Shown here piece by piece: positions 10,905 to 25,551 of a stretch of 64,000 bases of DNA (position 1 is the first letter of the stretch; the number at the start of each line of letters is the position of its first letter). The notes beneath the pieces are model-generated. The model was not told where the DNA came from. It saw nothing but the letters and a program-made list of their open reading frames with translations, and did no database searches. Source of the stretch: Oxytricha trifallax (Eukaryota > Ciliophora > Spirotrichea > Sporadotrichida > Oxytrichidae). Location: positions 1 to 64,000 of the forward strand of contig ARYC01018587.1 of NCBI GenBank assembly GCA_000711775.1, given 5' to 3'. Position numbers and translations under genes: made by a program.

Positions 10905-13900
10905 TTTCTTATTTTAAAAAGTTAATTCAATTTTAATTATGCCTATTTTTTGACTTTTCAATCAAGATATAGATAGTAAAGTTTTTAAGTATAAGTTTTG
11001 CAATAATTAGAAAAACATGAGAATGAATTTTTACAAGAACACAAATATATCAGACAGCTTGTTTGAAACGTGCTCTTTCATTTCGTAAATATTAAAGTAC
11101 ACATTGCTTCGTATTTTAAAAAGTTAATTCAATTTTAATTATGCCTATTTTTTGACTTTTCAATCAAGATATAGATAGTAAAGTTTTTAAGTAATAAGTT
11201 TTTGCAATAATTAGAAAAACATGAGAATGAATTTTTACAAGAACACAAATATATCAGACAGCTTGTTTGAAACGTGCTCTTTCATTTCGTAAATATTAAA
11301 CTACACATTGCTTCGTATTTTAAAAAGTTAATTCTATTTTAATTATGCCTATTTTTTGACTTTTCAATCAAGATATAGATAGTAAAGTTTTTAAGTATAA
11401 GTTTTTACAATAATTATAAAAACATGAGAATGAATTTTTACAAGAACACAAATGTATCAGACAGCTTGTTTGAAACGTGCTCTCTCATTTCGTAAATATT
11501 AAAGTACACATTGCTTCGTATTTTAAAAAGTTGACTCTATTATTTTAATTATGCCCTATTTTTTGACTTTTCAATCAAGATATAGATAGTAAAGTTTTTA
11601 AGTATAAGTTTTTACAATAATTATAAAAACATGAGAATGAATTTTTACAAGAACACAAATGTATCAGACAGCTTGTTTGAAACGTGCTCTCTCATTTCGT
11701 AAATATTAAAGTACACATTGCTTCGTATTTTAAAAAGTTAACTCAATTTTAATTATGCCTATTTTTTGACTTTTCAATCAAGATATAGATAGTAAAGTTT
11801 TTAAGTATAAGTTTTTACAATAATTAGAAAAACATGAGAATGAATTTTTACAAGAAGACAAATATATCAGACAGCTTGTTTGAAACGTGCTCTTTCATTT
11901 TGTTAATATTAAAGTACACATTGACTCGTATTTTAAAAAGTTAATTAAATTTTAATTATGCCTATTTTTTGACTTTTCAATCAAGATATAGATAGTAAAG
12001 TTTTTAAGTATAAGTTTTCACAATAATTAGAAAAACATGAGAATGAATTTTTTCAAGAACACAAATACATCAGACAGCTTGTTTGAAACGTGCTCTTTCA
12101 TTTCGTAAATATTAAACTACACATTGCTTCGTATTTTAAAAAGTTTATTCAATTTTAATTATGCCTATTTTTTGACTTTTCAATCAAGATATAGATAGTA
12201 AAGTTTTTAAGTAATAAGGTTTTGCAATAATTAGAAAAACATGAGAATGAATTTTTTCAAGAACACAAATACATCAGACAGCTTGTTTGAAACGTGCTCT
12301 TTCATTTCGTAAATATTAAACTACACATTGCTTCGTATTTTAAAAAGTTTATTCAATTTTAATTATGCCTATTTTTTGACTTTTCAATCAAGATATAGAT
12401 AGTAAAGTTTTTAAGTAATAAGGTTTTGCAATAATTAGAAAAACATGAGAATGAATTTTTTCAAGAACACAAATACATCAGACAGCTTGTTTGAAACGTG
12501 CTCTTTCATTTCGTAAATATTAAACTACACATTGCTTCGTATTTTAAAAAGTTTATTCAATTTTAATTATGCCTATTTTTTGACTTTTCAATCAAGATAT
12601 AGATAGTAAAGTTTTTAAGTAATAAGGTTTTGCATATAATTAGAAAAACATGAGAATGAATTTTTTCAAGAACACAAATACATCAGACAGCTTGTTTGAA
12701 ACGTGCTCTTTCATTTCGTAAATATTAAACTACACATTGCTTCGTATTTTAAAAAGTTTATTCAATTTTAATTATGCCTATTTTTTGACTTTTCAATCAA
12801 GATATAGATAGTAAAGTTTTTAAGTATAAGTTTTTACAATAATTAGAAAAACATGAGAATGAATTTTTACAAGAAGACAAATATATCAGACAGCTTGTTT
12901 GAAACGTGCTCTTTCATTTTGTTAATATTAAAGTACACATTGACTCGTATTTTAAAAAGTTAATTAAATTTTAATTATGCCTATTTTTTGACTTTTCAAT
13001 CAAGATATAGATTAGGTAAAGTTTTTAAGTATAAGTTTTTACAATAATTAGAAAAACATGAGAATGAATTTTTACAAGAAGACAAATATATCAGACAGCT
13101 TGTTTGAAACGTGCTCTTTCATTTCGTAAATATTAAAGTACACATTGCTTCGTATTTTAAAAAGTTAATTCAATTTTAATTATGCCTTTTTTTTACTTTT
13201 CAATCAAGATATAGATAGTAAAGTTTTTAAGTATAAGTTTTTACAATAATTAGAAAAACATGAGAATGAATTTTTACAAGGACACAAATATATCAGACAG
13301 CTTGTTTGAAACGTGCTCTTTCATTTCGTTAATATTAAAGTACACATTGTTTCACATTTTAAAAAGTTAATTAAATTTTAATTATGCCTATTTTTTGACT
13401 TTTCAATCAAGATATAGATAATAAAGCTTAAGTATAAGTTTTTACAATAATTAGAAAAACATGAGAATGAATTTTTACAAGGACACAAATATATCAGACA
13501 GCTTGTTTGAAACGTGTCTTTCATTTCGTAAATATTAAAGTACACATTGCTTCGTATTTTAAAAAGTTAATTCAATTTTAATTATGCCTTTTTTTTACTT
13601 TTCAATCAAGATATAGATAGTAAAGTTTTTAAGTATAAGTTTTTACAATAATTAGAAAAACATGGAATGAATTTTTACAAGAACACAAATGTATCAGACA
13701 GCTTGTTTGAAACGTGCTCTTTCATTTCGTAAAATATTAAAGTACACATTGGCTTCGTATTTTAAAAAGTTAATTCAATTTTAATTATGCCTTTTTTTTA
13801 CTTTTCAATCAAGATATAGATAGTAAAGTTTTTAAGTATAAGTTTTTACAATAATTAGAAAAACATGGAATGAATTTTTACAAGAACACAAATGTATCAG

Positions 13901-16900
13901 ACAGCTTGTTTGAAACGTGCTCTTTCATTTCGTAAATATTAAAGTACACATTGCTTCGTATTTTAAAAAGTTTATTCAATTTTAATTATGCCTATTTTTT
14001 GACTTTTCAATCAAGATATAGATAGTAAAGTTTTTAAGTAATAAGGTTTTGCAATAATTAAGAAAAACATGAGAATGAATTTTTTCAAGAACACAAATAC
14101 ATCAGACAGCTTGTTTGAAACGTGCTCTTTCATTTCGTAAATATTAAACTACACATTGCTTCGTATTTTAAAAAGTTTATTCAATTTTAATTATGCCTAT
14201 TTTTTGACTTTTCAATCAAGATATAGATAGTAAAGTTTTTAAGTAATAAGGTTTTGCAATTAATTAGAAAAGACATGAGAATGAATTTTTTCAAGAACAC
14301 AAATACATCAGACAGCTTGTTTGAAACGTGCTCTTTCATTTCGTAAATATTAAACTACACATTGCTTCGTATTTTAAAAAGTTTATTCAATTTTAATTAT
14401 GCCTATTTTTTGACTTTCAATCAAGATATAGATAGTAAAGTTTTTAAGTATAAGTTTTTACAATAATTAGAAAAACATGAGAATGAATTTTTACAAGAAG
14501 ACAAATATATCAGACAGCTTGTTTGAAACGTGCTCTTTCATTTTGTTAATATTAAAGTACACATTGACTCGTATTTTAAAAAGTTAATTAAATTTTAATT
14601 ATGCCTATTTTTTGACTTTTCAATCAAGATATAGATAGTAAAGTTTTTAAGTATAAGTTTTTGCAATAATTAGAAAAACATGAGAATGAATTTTTTCAAG
14701 AACACAAATACATCAGACAGCTTGTTTGAAACGTGCTCTTTCATTTCGTAAATATTAAAGTACACATTGCTTCGTATTTTAAAAAGTTAATTCAATTTTA
14801 ATTATGCCTTTTTTTTACTTTTCAATCAAGATATAGATAGTAAAGTTTTTAAGTATAAGTTTTTACAATAATTAGAAAAACATGGAATGAATTTTTACAA
14901 GAACACAAATGTATCAGACAGCTTGTTTGAAACGTGCTCTTTCATTTCCGTAAATATTAAAGTAGCCATTGCTTCGTATTTTAAAAAGTTAATTCTATTT
15001 TAATTATGCCTATTTTTTGACTTTTCAATCAAGATATAGATAGTAAAGTTTTTAAGTATAAGTTTTTACAATAATTATAAAAACATGAGAATGAATTTTT
15101 ACAAGAACACAAATGTATCAGACAGCTTGTTTGAAACGTGCTCTCTCATTTCGTAAATATTAAAGTACACATTGCTTCGTATTTTAAAAAGTTAACTCAA
15201 TTTTAATTATGCCTATTTTTTGACTTTTCAATCAAGATATAGATAGTAAAGTTTTTAAGTATAAGTTTTTACAATAATTAGAAAAACATGAGAATGAATT
15301 TTTACAAGAAGACAAATATATCAGACAGCTTGTTTGAAACGTGCTCTTTCATTTCGTAAATATTAAAGTACACATTGCTTCGTATTTTAAAAAGTTAATT
15401 CAATTTTAATTATGCCTTTTTTTTACTTTTCAATCAAGATATAGATAGTAAAGTTTTTAAGTATAAGTTTTTACAATAATTAGAAAAACATGGAATGAAT
15501 TTTTACAAGAACACAAATGTATCAGACAGCTTGTTTGAAACGTGCTCTTTCATTTCGTAAATATTAAAGTACACATTGCTTCGTATTTTAAAAAGTTAAT
15601 TCAATTTTAATTATGCCTTTTTTTTACTTTTCAATCAAGATATAGATAGTAAAGTTTTTAAGTATAAGTTTTTACAATAATTAGAAAAACATGGAATGAA
15701 TTTTTACAAGAACACAAATGTATCAGACAGCTTGTTTGAAACGTGCTCTTTCATTTCGTAAATATTAAAGTACACATTGCTTCGTATTTTAAAAAGTTTA
15801 TTCAATTTTAATTATGCCTATTTTTTGACTTTTCAATCAAGATATAGATAGTAAAGTTTTTAAGTAATAAGGTTTTGCAAATAATTAGAAAAACATGAGA
15901 ATGAATTTTTTCAAGAACACAAATACATCAGACAGCTTGTTTGAAATGTGCTCTTTCATTTCGTAAATATTAAAGTACACATTGCTTCGTATTTTAAAAA
16001 GTTAGTTCAATTTTAATTATGCCTAATTTTTGACTTTTCAATCAAGATGTTGATAGTAAAGTTTTTAAGTATTAGTTTTTACAATAATTAGAAAAACATG
16101 GAATGAATTTATACAAGAACACAAATATATCAGACAGCTTGTTTGAAACGTGATCTTTCATTTCGTAAATATTAAAGTACACATTGCTTCGTATTTTAAA
16201 AAGTTAATTCAATTTTAATTATGCCTTTTTTTTACTTTTCAATCAAGATATAGATAGTAAAGTTTTTAAGTATAAGTTTTTACAATAATTAGAAAAACAT
16301 GAGAATGAATTTTTACAAGAACACAATTATATCAGACAGCTTGTTTAAAACGTGCTCTTTCATTTCGTAAATATTAAAGTACACATTGCTTCGTATTTTA
16401 AAAAGTTAATTCAAGTTTAATTATGCCAATTTTTTGACTTTTCAATCAAGATATAGATAGTTAAGTTTTTAAGTATAAGTTTTTACAATAATTAGAAAAA
16501 CATGAGAATGAATTTTTAAAAAAACACAAATATATCAGACAGCTCGTTTGAAACGTGCTCTTTCATTTCGTAAATATTAAAGTACACATTGCTTCGTATT
16601 TTAAAAAGTAAGTTCAATTTTAATTATGCCTTTTTTTTACTTTTCAATCAAGATATAGATAGTAAAGTTTTTAAGTATAAGTTTTTACAATAATTAGAAA
16701 AACATGGAATGAATTTTTACAAGAACACAAATGTATCAGACAGCTTGTTTGAAACGTGCTCTTTCATTTCGTAAAATATTAAAGTACACATTGCTTCGTA
16801 TTTTAAAAAGTTAATTCAATTTTAATTATGCCTTTTTTTTACTTTTCAATCAAGATATAGATAGTAAAGTTTTTAAGTATAAGTTTTTACAATAATTAGA

Positions 16901-19900
16901 AAAACATGGAATGAATTTTTACAAGAACACAAATGTATCAGACAGCTTGTTTGAAACGTGCTCTTTCATTTCGTAAATATTAAAGTACACATTGCTTCGT
17001 ATTTTAAAAAGTTTATTCAATTTTAATTATGCCTATTTTTTGACTTTTCAATCAAGATATAGATAGTAAAGTTTTTAAGTAATAAGGTTTTGCAATAATT
17101 AGAACAAACATGAGAATGAATTTTTTCAAGAACACAAATACATCAGACAGCTTGTTTGAAACGTGCTCTTTCATTTCGTAAATATTAAACTACACATTGC
17201 TTCGTATTTTAAAAAGTTTATTCAATTTTAATTATGCCTATTTTTTGACTTTTCAATCAAGATATAGATAGTAAAGTTTTTAAGTAATAAGGTTTTGCAA
17301 TAATTAGAAAAAAGCATGAGAATGAATTTTTTCAAGAACACAAATACATCAGACAGCTTGTTTGAAACGTGCTCTTTCATTTCGTAAATATTAAACTACA
17401 CATTGCTTCGTATTTTAAAAAGTTTATTCAATTTTAATTATGCCTATTTTTTGACTTTTCAATCAAGATATAGATAGTAAAGTTTTTAAGTAATAAGGTT
17501 TTGCAATAATTAGAAAAAACAATGAGAATGAATTTTTTCAAGAACACAAATACATCAGACAGCTTGTTTGAAACGTGCTCTTTCATTTCGTAAATATTAA
17601 ACTACACATTGCTTCGTATTTTAAAAAGTTAATTCAATTTTAATTATGCCTATTTTTTGACTTTTCAATCAAGATATAGATAGTAAAGTTTTTAAGCATA
17701 AGTTTTTGCAATAATTAGAAAAACATGAGAATGAATTTTTTCAAGAACACAAATACATCAGACAGCTTGTTTGAAACGTGCTCTTTCATTTCGTAAATAT
17801 TAAACTACACATTGCTTCGTATTTTAAAAAGTTTATTCAATTTTAATTATGCCTATTTTTTGACTTTTCAATCAAGATATAGATAGTAAAGTTTTTAAGT
17901 ATAAGTTTTTACAATAATTAGAAAAACATGAGAATGAATTTTTACAAGAACACAAATGTATCAGACAGCTTGTTTGAAACGTGCTCTTTCATTTCGTAAA
18001 TATTAAAGTACACATTGCTTCGTATTTTAAAAAGTTAATTCAATTTTAATTATGCCTTTTTTTTACTTTTCAATCAAGATATAGATAGTAAAGTTTTTAA
18101 GTATAAGTTTTTACAATAATTAGAAAAACATGAGAATGAATTTTTACAAGAACACAAATGTATCAGACAGCTTGTTTGAAATGTGCTCTTTCATTTCGTA
18201 AATATTAAAGTACACATTGCTTCGTATTTTAAAAAGTTACTTCAATTTTAATTATGTCTTTTTTTTTACTTTTCAATCAAGATATAGATAGTAAAGTTTT
18301 TAAGTATAAGTTTTAACAATAATTAGAAAAACATGAGAATGAATTTTTACAAGAACACAAATATATCAGACAGCTTGTTTGAAACGTGCTCTTTCATTTC
18401 GTAAATATTAAAGTACACATTGCTTCGTATTTTAAAAAGTTAATTCAATTTTAATTATGCCTATTTTTTGACTTTTCAATCAAGATATAGATAGTAAAGT
18501 TTTTAAGTATAAGTTTTTACAATAATTAGAAAAACATGAGAATGAATTTTTACAAGAACACAAATATATCAGACAGCTTGTTTGAAACGTGCTCTTTCAT
18601 TTCGTAAATATTAAAGTACACATTGCTTCGTATTTTAAAAAGTTTATTCAATTTTAATTATGCCTATTTTTTGACTTTTCAATCAAGATATAGATAGTAA
18701 AGTTTTTAAGTAATAAGGTTTTGCCAATAATTAGAAAAAACATGAGAATGAATTTTTTCAAGAACACAAATACATCAGACAGCTTGTTTGAAACGTGCTC
18801 TTTCATTTCGTAAATATTAAACTACACATTGCTTCGTATTTTAAAAAGTTTATTCAATTTTAATTATGCCTATTTTTTGACTTTTCAATCAAGATATAGA
18901 TAGTAAAGTTTTTAAGTAATAAGGTTTTGCAATAATTAGAAAAACATGAGAATGAATTTTTTCAAGAACACAAATACATCAGACAGCTTGTTTGAAACGT
19001 GCTCTTTCATTTCGTAAATATTAAACTACACATTGCTTCGTATTTTAAAAAGTTTATTCAATTTTAATTATGCCTATTTTTTGACTTTTCAATCAAGATA
19101 TAGATAGTAAAGTTTTTAAGTAATAAGGTTTTGCAATAATTAGAAAAACATGAGAATGAATTTTTTCAAGAACACAAATACATCAGACAGCTTGTTTGAA
19201 ACGTGCTCTTTCATTTCGTAAATATTAAACTACACATTGCTTCGTATTTTAAAAAGTTTATTCAATTTTAATTATGCCTATTTTTTGACTTTTCAATCAA
19301 GATATAGATAGTAAAGTTTTTAAGTATAAGTTTTTACAATAATTAGAAAAACATGAGAATGAATTTTTACAAGAACACAAATATATCAGACAGCTTGTTT
19401 GAAACGTGCTCTTTCATTTCGTAAATATTAAAGTACACATTGCTTCGTATTTTAAAAAGTTAATTCAATTTTAATTATGCCTATTTTTTGACTTTTCAAT
19501 CAAGATATAGATAGTAAAGTTTTTAAGTATAAGGTTTTACAATAATTAGAAAAACATGAGAATGAATTTTTACAAGAACACAAATATATCAGACAGCTTG
19601 TTTGAAACGTGCTCTTTCATTTCGTAAATATTAAAGTACACATTGCTTCGTATTTTAAAAAGTTAATTCTATTTTAATTATGCCTATTTTTTGACTTTTC
19701 AATCAAGATATAGATAGTAAAGTTTTTAAGTATAAGTTTTTACAATAATTATAAAAACATGAGAATGAATTTTTACAAGAACACAAATGTATCAGACAGC
19801 TTGTTTGAAACGTGCTCTCTCATTTCGTAAATATTAAAGTACACATTGCTTCGTATTTTAAAAAGTTAATTCAATTTTAATTATGCCTTTTTTTTACTTT

Positions 19901-22900
19901 TCAATCAAGATATAGATAGTAAAGTTTTTAAGTATAAGTTTTTACAATAATTAGAAAAACATGAGAATGAATTTTTACAAGAACACAAATATATCAGACA
20001 GCTTGTTTGAAACGTGCTCTTTCATTTCGTAAATATTAAAGTACACATTGCTTCGTATTTTAAAAAGTTAATTCAATTTTAATTATGCCTATTTTTTGAC
20101 TTTTCAATCAAGATATAGATAGTAAAGTTTTTAAGTAATAAGTTTTTACAATAATTAGAAAAACATGAGAATGAATTTTTTCAAGAACACAAATACATCA
20201 GACAGCTTGTTTGAAACGTGCTCTTTCATTTCGTAAATATTAAACTACACATTGCTTCGTATTTTAAAAAGTTTATTAAATTTTAATTATGCCTATTTTT
20301 TGACTTTTCAATCAAGATATAGATAGTAAAGTTTTTAAGTAATAAGGTTTTGCAATAATTAGAAAAACATGAGAATGAATTTTTTCAAGAACACAAATAC
20401 ATCAGACAGCTTGTTTGAAACGTGCTCTTTCATTTCGTAAATATTAAACTACACATTGCTTCGTATTTTAAAAAGTTTATTCAATTTTAATTATGCCTAT
20501 TTTTTGACTTTTCAATCAAGATATAGATAGTAAAGTTTTTAAGTAATAAGGTTTTGCAATAATTAGAAAAACATGAGAATGAATTTTTTCAAGAACACAA
20601 ATACATCAGACAGCTTGTTTGAAACGTGCTCTTTCATTTCGTAAATATTAAACTACACATTGCTTCGTATTTTAAAAAGTTTATTCAATTTTAATTATGC
20701 CTATTTTTTGACTTTTCAATCAAGATATAGATAGTAAAGTTTTTAAGTAATAAGGTTTTGCAATAATTAGAAAAACATGAGAATGAATTTTTTCAAGAAC
20801 ACAAATACATCAGACAGCTTGTTTGAAACGTGCTCTTTCATTTCGTAAATATTAAACTACACATTGCTTCGTATTTTAAAAAGTTTATTCAATTTTAATT
20901 ATGCCTATTTTTTGACTTTTCAATCAAGATATAGATAGTAAAGTTTTTAAGTAATAAGGTTTTGCAATAATTAGAAAAACATGAGAATGAATTTTTTCAA
21001 GAACACAAATACATCAGACAGCTTGTTTGAAACGTGCTCTTTCATTTCGTAAATATTAAACTACACATTGCTTCGTATTTTAAAAAGTTTATTCAATTTT
21101 AATTATGCCTATTTTTTGACTTTTCAATCAAGATATAGATAGTAAAGTTTTTAAGTAATAAGGTTTTACAATAATTAGAAAAACATGAGAATGAATTTTT
21201 TCAAGAACACAAATACATCAGACAGCTTGTTTGAAACGTGCTCTTTCATTTCGTAAATATTAAACTACACATTGCTTCGTATTTTAAAAAGTTTATTCAA
21301 TTTTAATTATGCCTATTTTTTGACTTTTCAATCAAGATATAGATAGTAAAGTTTTTAAGTATAAGTTTTTACAATAATTAGAAAAACATGAGAATGAATT
21401 TTTACAAGAACACAAATATATCAGACAGCTTGTTTGAAACGTGCTCTTTCATTTCGTAAATATTAAAGTACACATTGCTTCGTATTTTAAAAAGTTTATT
21501 CAATTTTAATTATGCCTATTTTTTGACTTTTCAATCAAGATATAGATAGTAAAGTTTTTAAGTAATAAGGTTTTGCAATAATTAGAAAAACATGAGAATG
21601 AATTTTTTCAAGAACACAAATACATCAGACAGCTTGTTTGAAACGTGCTCTTTCATTTCGTAAATATTAAACTACACATTGCTTCGTATTTTAAAAAGTT
21701 TATTCAATTTTAATTATGCCTATTTTTTGACTTTTCAATCAAGATATAGATAGTAAAGTTTTTAAGTAATAAGGTTTTGCAATAATTAGAAAAACATGAG
21801 AATGAATTTTTTCAAGAACACAAATACATCAGACAGCTTGTTTGAAACGTGCTCTTTCATTTCGTAAATATTAAAGTACACATTGCTTCGTATTTTAAAA
21901 AGTTTATTCAATTTTAATTATGCCTATTTTTTGACTTTTCAATCAAGATATAGATAGTAAAGTTTTTAAGTAATAAGGTTTTGCAATAATTAGAAAAACA
22001 TGAGAATGAATTTTTTCAAGAACACAAATACATCAGACAGCTTGTTTGAAACGTGCTCTTTCATTTCGTAAATATTAAACTACACATTGCTTCGTATTTT
22101 AAAAAGTTTATTCAATTTTAATTATGCCTATTTTTTGACTTTTCAATCAAGATATAGATAGTAAAGTTTTTAAGTAATAAGGTTTTACAATAATTAGAAA
22201 AACATGAGAATGAATTTTTTCAAGAACACAAATACATCAGACAGCTTGTTTGAAACGTGCTCTTTCATTTCGTAAATATTAAACTACACATTGCTTCGTA
22301 TTTTAAAAAGTTTATTCAATTTTAATTATGCCTATTTTTTGACTTTTCAATCAAGATATAGATAGTAAAGTTTTTAAGTATAAGTTTTTACAATAATTAG
22401 AAAAACATGAGAATGAATTTTTACAAGAACACAAATATATCAGACAGCTTGTTTGAAACGTGCTCTTTCATTTCGTAAATATTAAAGTACACATTGCTTC
22501 GTATTTTAAAAAGTTAATTCAATTTTAATTATGCCTATTTTTTGACTTTTCAATCAAGATATAGATAGTAAAGTTTTTAAGTATAAGTTTTTACAATAAT
22601 TAGAAAAACATGAGAATGAATTTTTACAAGAACACAAATATATCAGACAGCTTGTTTGAAACGTGCTCTTTCATTTCGTAAATATTAAAGTACACATTGC
22701 TTCGTATTTTAAAAAGTTAATTCAATTTTAATTATGCCTATTTTTTGACTTTTCAATCAAGATATAGATAGTAAAGTTTTTAAGTATAAGTTTTTACAAT
22801 AATTAGAAAAACATGAGAATGAATTTTTACAAGAACACAAATATATCAGACAGCTTGTTTGAAACGTGCTCTTTCATTTCGTAAATATTAAAGTACACAT

Positions 22901-23532
22901 TGCTTCGTATTTTAAAAAGTTAATTCTATTTTAATTATGCCTATTTTTTGACTTTTCAATCAAGATATAGATAGTAAAGTTTTTAAGTATAAGTTTTTAC
23001 AATAATTATAAAAACATGAGAATGAATTTTTACAAGAACACAAATGTATCAGACAGCTTGTTTGAAACGTGCTCTTTCATTTCGTAAATATTAAAGTACA
23101 CATTGCTTCGTATTTTAAAAAGTTAATTCAATTTTAATTATGCCTATTTTTTGACTTTTCAATCAAGATATAGATAGTAAAGTTTTTAAGTATAAGTTTT
23201 TACAATAATTAGAAAAACATGAGAATGAATTTTTACAAGAACACAAATGTATCAGACAGCTTGTTTGAAACGTGCTCTTTCATTTCGTAAATATTAAAGT
23301 ACACATTGCTTCGTATTTTAAAAAGTTAATTCAATTTTAATTATGCCTATTTTTTGACTTTTCAATCAAGATATAGATAGTAAAGTTTTTAAGTAATAAG
23401 GTTTTGCAATAATTAGAAAAACATGAGAATGAATTTTTACAAGAACACAAATACATCAGACAGCTTTTTTGAAATGTGCTCTTTCATTTCGTAAATATTA
23501 AAGTACACATTGCTTCGTATTTTAAAAAGTTT
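10905..23532. repeat. ~203-bp satellite array, about 62 copies
   Basis: Tandem units of 202-205 bp run head to tail from 10905 to 23532. A unit runs from CGTATTTTAAAAAGTT through 'atgcctattttttgac', 'agatatagatagtaaag', 'acatgagaatgaat', 'cagacagcttgtttgaaacg' to 'taaagtacacattgctt'. Two main variants alternate in blocks: one with 'aagtttttacaataa', 'ttttacaagaacac' and 'aaagtacac', the other with 'aataaggttttgcaataa', 'tttttcaagaacac' and 'aaactacac'. A rarer variant has 'gccttttttttactt'. No ORF is conserved. The left border is the eroded end of TBE-B; the right border is a truncated unit. Confidence 0.97.
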
Positions 23533-23934
23533 CTTTACATTTCTAATATCACGTGCTTGGTTTACAACTTATATCGAATAACAAACAAATTATTTTCATC
23601 ATTTTTGTTTTTGATATCATCTTAAACCCTCAATATCTTTTTTTTTAATCATTATATAAATCAATCTGAATAAATTGCTTTTTTTTTATTTTTATTTTTA
23701 TTGTAAAGTGCAGAACTCTATTTAATGTATATAAATTTATATTATATACATAATATTTTTATTATAGATCTGAATTCTTGGAATAATATTTCTTCCTCTT
23801 TTAATTTTAAATCTTTATCTATATATTATAGTTTATTTTAGACATTGTTTTTGCGGATGTTTTTACTATTTTTCTTATTTACAAAGTTATTTTATTTAAG
23901 TTTACTTCGTTACATATTTTATATTCAGATACTT

Positions 23935-24060
23935 TCACTCAATCATGTACTTTTTCTTTATTGCATTTATCATATAAAATTTTTTTAAATCATGATGTGC
24001 AAGTTCTACTTTAATTTCATCATATATGTCTTCGGTATCAATCTCAACCCCCAAATCTCC
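23935..24060 (-). other. Coding-like segment, acidic/basic 41 codons
   Basis: Read on the minus strand with TAA/TAG as Gln, 24060 down to a TGA at 23935 gives a hydrophilic, protein-like sequence (GDLGVEIDTEDIYDEIKVEL, then AHHDLKKFYMINAIKKKY). Codon makeup is unlike the surrounding AT-rich DNA. A related fragment sits at about 24325-24378. It may be part of an interrupted or macronuclear-destined gene; no family is recognised. Confidence 0.4.
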
Positions 24061-24324
24061 TTTAAAATTTAAAAAATTTTATTACGTCAAGCTTAGTGTA
24101 TTTTTATGCCTTCTACTGTTTTGATTATAAAGATCGCATAATAATTCTTATTATATCGCATAATTCTTTTGAGATTTGAATTCTTAATATATTTAATCAT
24201 TTTTATTAAAAAAACATAATTCATTCCAAATATTAAGTTAATTTGCATAATTTAACAATGAATAGTAATAATATTATCAATGTTTGAGATTAAACATATT
24301 TTTTAATATTAATAAATATTAATA

Positions 24325-24378
24325 TTTTTCAGCCTCTTTAATATCATAATGTGCTTCTTCTACAATGATTATTAAAAT
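24325..24378 (-). other. Short coding-like fragment related to 23935-24060
   Basis: The minus strand reads IIVEEAHYDIKEAEKYQ, which resembles VELAHHDLKKF in the neighbouring segment (shared V-E-x-A-H-x-D-hydrophobic-K). This suggests a duplicated exon or repeat domain separated by AT-rich DNA. Too short to stand alone. Confidence 0.3.
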
Positions 24379-24484
24379 AAATATATAAAAATAATATAAA
24401 TCTTCAATTAATAAATAAAATATATAAAAATTATATTTTATATTAAAAAAATATACTTTTAAATTAAAAAGTTAAGAGAAATTG

Positions 24485-24600
24485 TTTGGAACGATGAGGG
24501 ACAGGCGAACCGTTCTAAAGAAAGAGGTAAATATTTTACCTCGTTAGTCCGAAATGCGACCATCCCCAAACCTGGATCGTAGGATCCGGAGGTGCGTTTT
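24485..24600. other. Hairpin-rich, GC-richer block
   Basis: Two perfect hairpins are visible: GAGGTAAA/TTTACCTC with a 3-nt loop at 24524-24542, and CCTGGATC/GGATCCGG (one mismatch) around GTA at 24571-24589. The block begins where AT-rich DNA ends and precedes the coding-like stretch at 24659. It could be a structured RNA or an untranslated leader; no known RNA family is recognised. Confidence 0.4.
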
Positions 24601-24658
24601 TAACAAAGAAGTACCAACATACTCACGGGTGGCCAATATCATAGAGTATGTCAGATTT

Positions 24659-25440
24659 GACACCCTTAAGTCAGTACATTCTTTTAGTACCCGTTCCTAA
24701 TCAGCTTGGCACTATTTACACAAAGCCTAGCACAAGGAGCACACACTCGCTATAGGTTTTCTTAATTTTCGAATTGATTACCTCATAGTCAAGTCACCTA
24801 AAAACCTGCCAGAAAGTATACTTACGGTCAATTAGTGCACTGCCCAGCTCCAAAAACCCCCCAAAAGTCCACTCTCTTTTCATGATGACATTTTCAACTT
24901 CAAGCTGGCATGAGGCCTAACCGAAGAAATCTCGTCATTAGTTAACACATCTCTAAATAAGACCCTTGCATAATTAATAGAAAGATGGAAGAAATTCAAC
25001 ACTGTCAAAATCCTCATAAAAAAAACAATCCTCTACAATAAATTCCTAGTATCAGACCAAAACAAGAAGGCCCAGAGAAGCCATTCTTCCATCTAAATGG
25101 AAGAAACAACTAAGATACGAATTAGAAGGAATCACTCAAAAATCTCTAATACGTCACGAATACTAATTTCCTATTCAATAGTAAAGAAACAATTATTCGA
25201 GAATCACTCCAAAAACGACAAAAGTTGACCAAAGATATGATGGGAATCACCCAAATATTTTAGGCTATTTAATACTAAATATAAAATCAAAAAACACTGT
25301 CACATAAGTTGTTAGGAGGAGGCACCACTTAACCAAAAGTTAAACATGGCTATTTATAACTAAACCAAACATACTCTGGCACAAAGACAGAAAACAATAC
25401 TTTTAAAAACCCAGAAACCCCTAAATCCCTAAACCCCATA
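24659..25440 (+). other. Long coding-like frame with three TGA codons
   Basis: One forward frame stays protein-like over about 260 codons when TAA/TAG are Gln. It begins DTLKSVHSFS and includes LAIGFLNFRIDYLIVKSPK, GLTEEISSLVNTSLNKTLA, LIERWKKF and WESPKYFRLF. TGA codons at about 24910, 25232 and 25241 interrupt it without any frame change. It is basic, Ser/Asn-rich and has no recognised domain. Possible readings are a gene with sense or tolerated UGA, a decaying gene, or segments separated by small eliminated sequences. The C-terminal part ends near a degenerate telomere-like 'aaacccctaaatccctaaacccc' stretch. Confidence 0.5.
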
Positions 25441-25551
25441 GATTTACTACCTAAATCTGGATATAAACAAATACAATTAATTACACCTATTAAATAACAT
25501 TTAAAAGATTTGGGACTTTTTAATATTAAATAATAATAAAATCAATTAAAG

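Noticed and set aside
10905-23532. CRISPR-like array
   Set aside because: Units are contiguous ~203-bp repeats with no unique spacers; the genome is eukaryotic and there are no cas genes.
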